A stretch of DNA of 64,000 bases from Phycomyces blakesleeanus NRRL 1555(-) (Eukaryota > Mucoromycota > Mucoromycetes > Mucorales > Phycomycetaceae). Within the stretch, counting starts at the first letter, position 1; every line of letters begins with the position of its first letter. The stretch is from positions 310,001 through 374,000 of the forward strand of contig NW_017265150.1 in NCBI RefSeq assembly GCF_001638985.1. Direction: 5' to 3'. Both the position numbers and the translations under genes were made by a program. Shown in pieces: positions 61,123-64,000 of the stretch. The notes beneath the pieces were generated by a model, which made no database searches, was not told where the DNA came from, and saw only the letters and a program-made list of their open reading frames with translations.

Positions 61123-62093
61123 TGAACATTCCTACGCCGTTCAGTTTGTGCCTACAACCAACATTCATTTCTATACTGTCCAAAACAGCGCCCTTTTGAT
61201 CGTCTTGTTCTTTAATATAAATATATATAAATATATATATATTATTACTGTTGTTTCACCAGGATGAATAAACAGAGCCAAAAAACAACAACATCAATCT
61301 TCTAATGGTATATACACAATGGGATCAAAGTATAGTAAATAAATAAATATAATATTATTATTTTTTAATTTTAAAAAATAAAAATTATTTTATTTTATTT
61401 TATTTTATATAGAATAACCATGTATTATATATATGTATATATAATATATTTTATTCACATTATTATTATTATTTTGCTCCCGGTTAACAGTCTAGCTTGT
61501 GCAATATTTTGCTGGCTTATCCGCACTAGAAAAAAAACACACTCACACACACATATTGAACTGAATTCCCAGAATTCTGTTGGAATGGTGCTTTGTCGGG
61601 ATCGTCAAAAGTCTATAGAGTATAAACCACGATACGGTAGTAAGAAAAAAGTTTAGGAGTTGAGTGAATGAAATAATAATAATATTAATAATCTTTAACA
61701 ATAGATAAGATTTCTTGTATAAATAAATAATCTACGCTTAAATTAAATAGAATATATATATATATAAAAGGTCTAAAAATCCATTTACTGAAACCTTGGG
61801 TCCATAATTGAGTCCGCGGAGATGTGTACAGGTGTGTACAATTGTGTGTGTGCATTCACCAGTTCTGAAACGTCATGGTCTGTAATAGAGAATAAATGTA
61901 CCACCAAGACCAGTAGATCTTGCAAAAAAAAAAGAAAGAAAGAAAGAAAGAAAGAAATGTATTCTTATTTTGGTGATGTTCTTGTATCGAAATATTAGGC
62001 AGGACATCAAAGATCCCGATCTTTCAATCAATAAAAAAAGAAATTGTGAATATAACGATATAAATATATATATTCTGGATGACAGACAGAAAG
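61123..62093. other. upstream region of siderophore synthetase
   Basis: AT-rich, with TTTTA repeats (61385-61410) and (AAAG)n at 61928-61957. No gene seen. Confidence 0.5.
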
Positions 62094-62102
62094 ATCTGAT
62101 AA
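62094..62102 (+). promoter_or_regulatory. iron-GATA-factor site ATCTGATAA near siderophore gene
   Basis: Exact match to ATCWGATAA, 266 bp before the start codon of the siderophore synthetase gene, a normal distance for a fungal upstream control site. In other fungi this motif mediates repression of siderophore genes by GATA factors when iron is plentiful. Confidence 0.5.
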
Positions 62103-62359
62103 GAAAACCTTTGGATTGGGTACATAAAATAATATAAAATAATATAATAAAAATAAAATAGAATAAATTTTTGGATTTTTTTTTAGGATATTTAAAGACG
62201 CGTATAAATAATTCACTTTCAATCTTTACACTTGTTTCGCCACTAAAAATATTTATATATATATATTTATATATATATATATAAATAAAAATATCAAGCT
62301 ATTATTTCAATAGTCATAATAATAATATATACCTTTTCTTTTGATTAAAACACTCTCAA

Positions 62360-64000
62360 ATGCCTGTCTCTCTCACCATGTCAAAGAACCTTCAGTATGC
62401 AAAGTTTGCTACCACATCCAGACTTATCTCCTGCCTTGTGATGGAAACCCTGGTATCTGCCTACTATGTTCCCGCAAACACACCCCAGGGCACCCCAATC
62501 TGCCTCTTGGTCCGTCCAAACTGCAGCTCTACCCAGGAAACTCCCTCTACCATCCGTCTATCTGATGTCCTGGCTGTCATCCCTCTCCGTGGTGTCCCAA
62601 TCCTCTCGACCGAGACTGGCTCATGTGCCGTACTCAACGACATCAAATGTCCCCGCATTGATCTTATCGATCCTATGGACATGTTGTCCCACATCTATTC
62701 CATTCAAGGCCAAGAACCTTCTACCCTCACCATCTCGGACGACAACCTCCGCAACCAGGTCTATGATCTCTTGGTTTCTGTCTGCAAACCCAACATTCAG
62801 TTGACTGCCAAGAAGCTCATCGATGCCTTTGATGCCGTACAGCTCTGGAAGCAGTTTGCCGATGACTTTGGCGTCGATCCCAAGTTGACCGAGGAAATTG
62901 GATTGGAGTTGAACAGCTCTATTGAACACCAGAGTAAGTTACAATGAGAATGTTTGAATCTGTACTACTGCTTTAGTTAGATTCTATTGCATTTTTTTCG
63001 TTTGTTTGTTTCTTTTTGTCTGTGTGTTTGTGCGTATATATATTTTTGATTTATATTTTAAACCAAAAATTCCTCACCTATCAACAATATCATCTCATTA
63101 AAAAAAACATAATTATCTTTGACAGATTATGCTTATGATAACCCCAAGTCACTTCCTACTCTCAAGTCTTCAAGCATTCATTGGGAGCAGTCTGTCCTTG
63201 AAGGCCATGCCACTCATCCCGTAAGTATAATATTATATATATATATATATATCATTATCATCATCATCATTATGATTATGATTATTATAGCGCCGCAAAT
63301 ATTGCAAATAAAAAACAAATTCACCCAAAAAATAATAATACGCATATTTGTAAAAAGTATGTTACTCTTGTATTCTTATCATTAATATTTTCTTTTGGGT
63401 TGGTCGTAGATGCACAAAGCCAGAAAGAGCTATCCTCCAATGCCCCCTCTTATTCCCGGCAAGGTCAATCTCGAGCAACCTCAGCTTCGTCTGGTTGCCG
63501 TACCTGTAAGCTCTCTAAAGATACGTGGTGATTTTGAAAAGCTGTCGGCTCCTATTGTCAATGCCATCCTCAGCAAGTCCGAGGGCAAATCGGCTGATGA
63601 AATGCGTGCTGCGTACCCCAACCACATCTTTATTCCTATCCATGAACTCCAAGTACCAAACGTCGAGTCCAAGTTTCCGGAAGCAACAGTGTTGCCCAAA
63701 GAGAACAGTGTCACAATCCAGAGCTTGACTTCTCTCCGTTCTGTGGCCGTTCCTGACATTCTTCCCGGACTCAGTCTCAAGCTTTGTCTTGGCATCAAGA
63801 TCTCCTCTGCTCTCCGCACCATCACACCCTTCTCGACTCACTTTGGGCCCGGATTCTCTTACGACGTCGTCCCCAAACTCACCTACGATCCCAATGTCCT
63901 CACCGTCGAGCGTGAATTGAGCAGTGCGGTCCACGTCAATGCCGACTTTGACATCGCTAAACACTGCAGCTGTGTGTTACGTGAGGCAGTCGAATTCCCT
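62360..64000 (+). CDS. NIS siderophore synthetase (IucA/IucC family), rhizoferrin synthetase-like, partial
   Basis: Exons 62360-62933, 63126-63220 and 63410 to beyond the window edge; about 420 residues seen of an expected 600 or more. The N-terminus (MSKNLQYAKFATTSRLISCL) matches the first helix of NIS synthetases. The diagnostic HP motif is split by an intron: EGHATHP|MHKARKS. The adenylation-site block SLTSLRSVAVP (about residue 330) and the downstream LKLCLGIKISSALRTITP are typical. These ATP-dependent enzymes join citrate to amines or alcohols; in Mucorales the known product is rhizoferrin from citrate and diaminobutane, inferred here from taxon and family. A second in-frame ATG seven codons later (62378) is equally possible as the start. 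Confidence 0.9.

Overview
The window looks like nuclear DNA of a filamentous fungus of the Mucoromycota, most likely a Mucorales-type zygomycete with an AT-rich genome. The grounds are: split genes with short introns (mostly under 120 bp) and fungal splice signals, including TACTAAC-like branch sites; AT-rich non-coding DNA full of homopolymers and microsatellites; fungus-specific families (WOPR/Gti1-Pac2, Ssd1, LIM-RhoGAP, Jip5, Vps74); and a NIS-type siderophore synthetase of the IucA/IucC family, as expected for zygomycetes that make rhizoferrin. Species cannot be fixed from sequence reading alone. Exon boundaries below were worked out by hand from splice signals, reading-frame continuity and protein-family fit; every multi-exon model given as complete closes in frame.

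Bases 1 to about 32,000 are gene-poor and rich in repeats. Four apparently intact genes lie here: a P5B-type P-ATPase with a secreted-type Cys-rich N-terminus (minus, 2446-7025), a LIM-LIM-C1-RhoGAP protein (plus, 16698-20135), a Jip5/WDR55 WD40 protein (minus, 20341-21903) and an F-box protein (minus, 23683-25586). Between them are decayed genes (377-950, 8983-9880, a zinc-finger relic at 12322-13641, 29936-30227, 31323-31721), a dead Tc1/mariner element with its inverted repeats (26453-27796), several MITEs including a nested one (11275-11696), and a 141-bp tandem duplication.

Bases 32,000 to 64,000 are gene-dense and carry many microsatellites, with GC-richer, C-ending codons in the exons. 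The order is Ssd1-like translational regulator (+), a small secreted Lys/His-rich peptide (-), RasGEF (-), universal stress protein (-), mitochondrial Hsp60 (+), WOPR regulator (+), MFS transporter (+), 14-3-3 (+), an uncharacterised helical protein (-), Vps74/GOLPH3 (-), and the start of the siderophore synthetase (+), which runs off the right edge.

These genes are not an operon. Several belong to growth-control and wall or secretion pathways (RhoGAP, Ssd1, RasGEF, 14-3-3, Vps74, WOPR), but linkage here is probably incidental. The most testable regulatory signal is a cluster of iron-GATA-factor sites (ATCWGATAA) upstream of the siderophore synthetase. The oddest gene structures are three GC-AG introns among about 52 introns, 9-nt and 15-nt coding exons in the 14-3-3 gene, and a proposed 6-nt final coding exon in the Vps74 gene.
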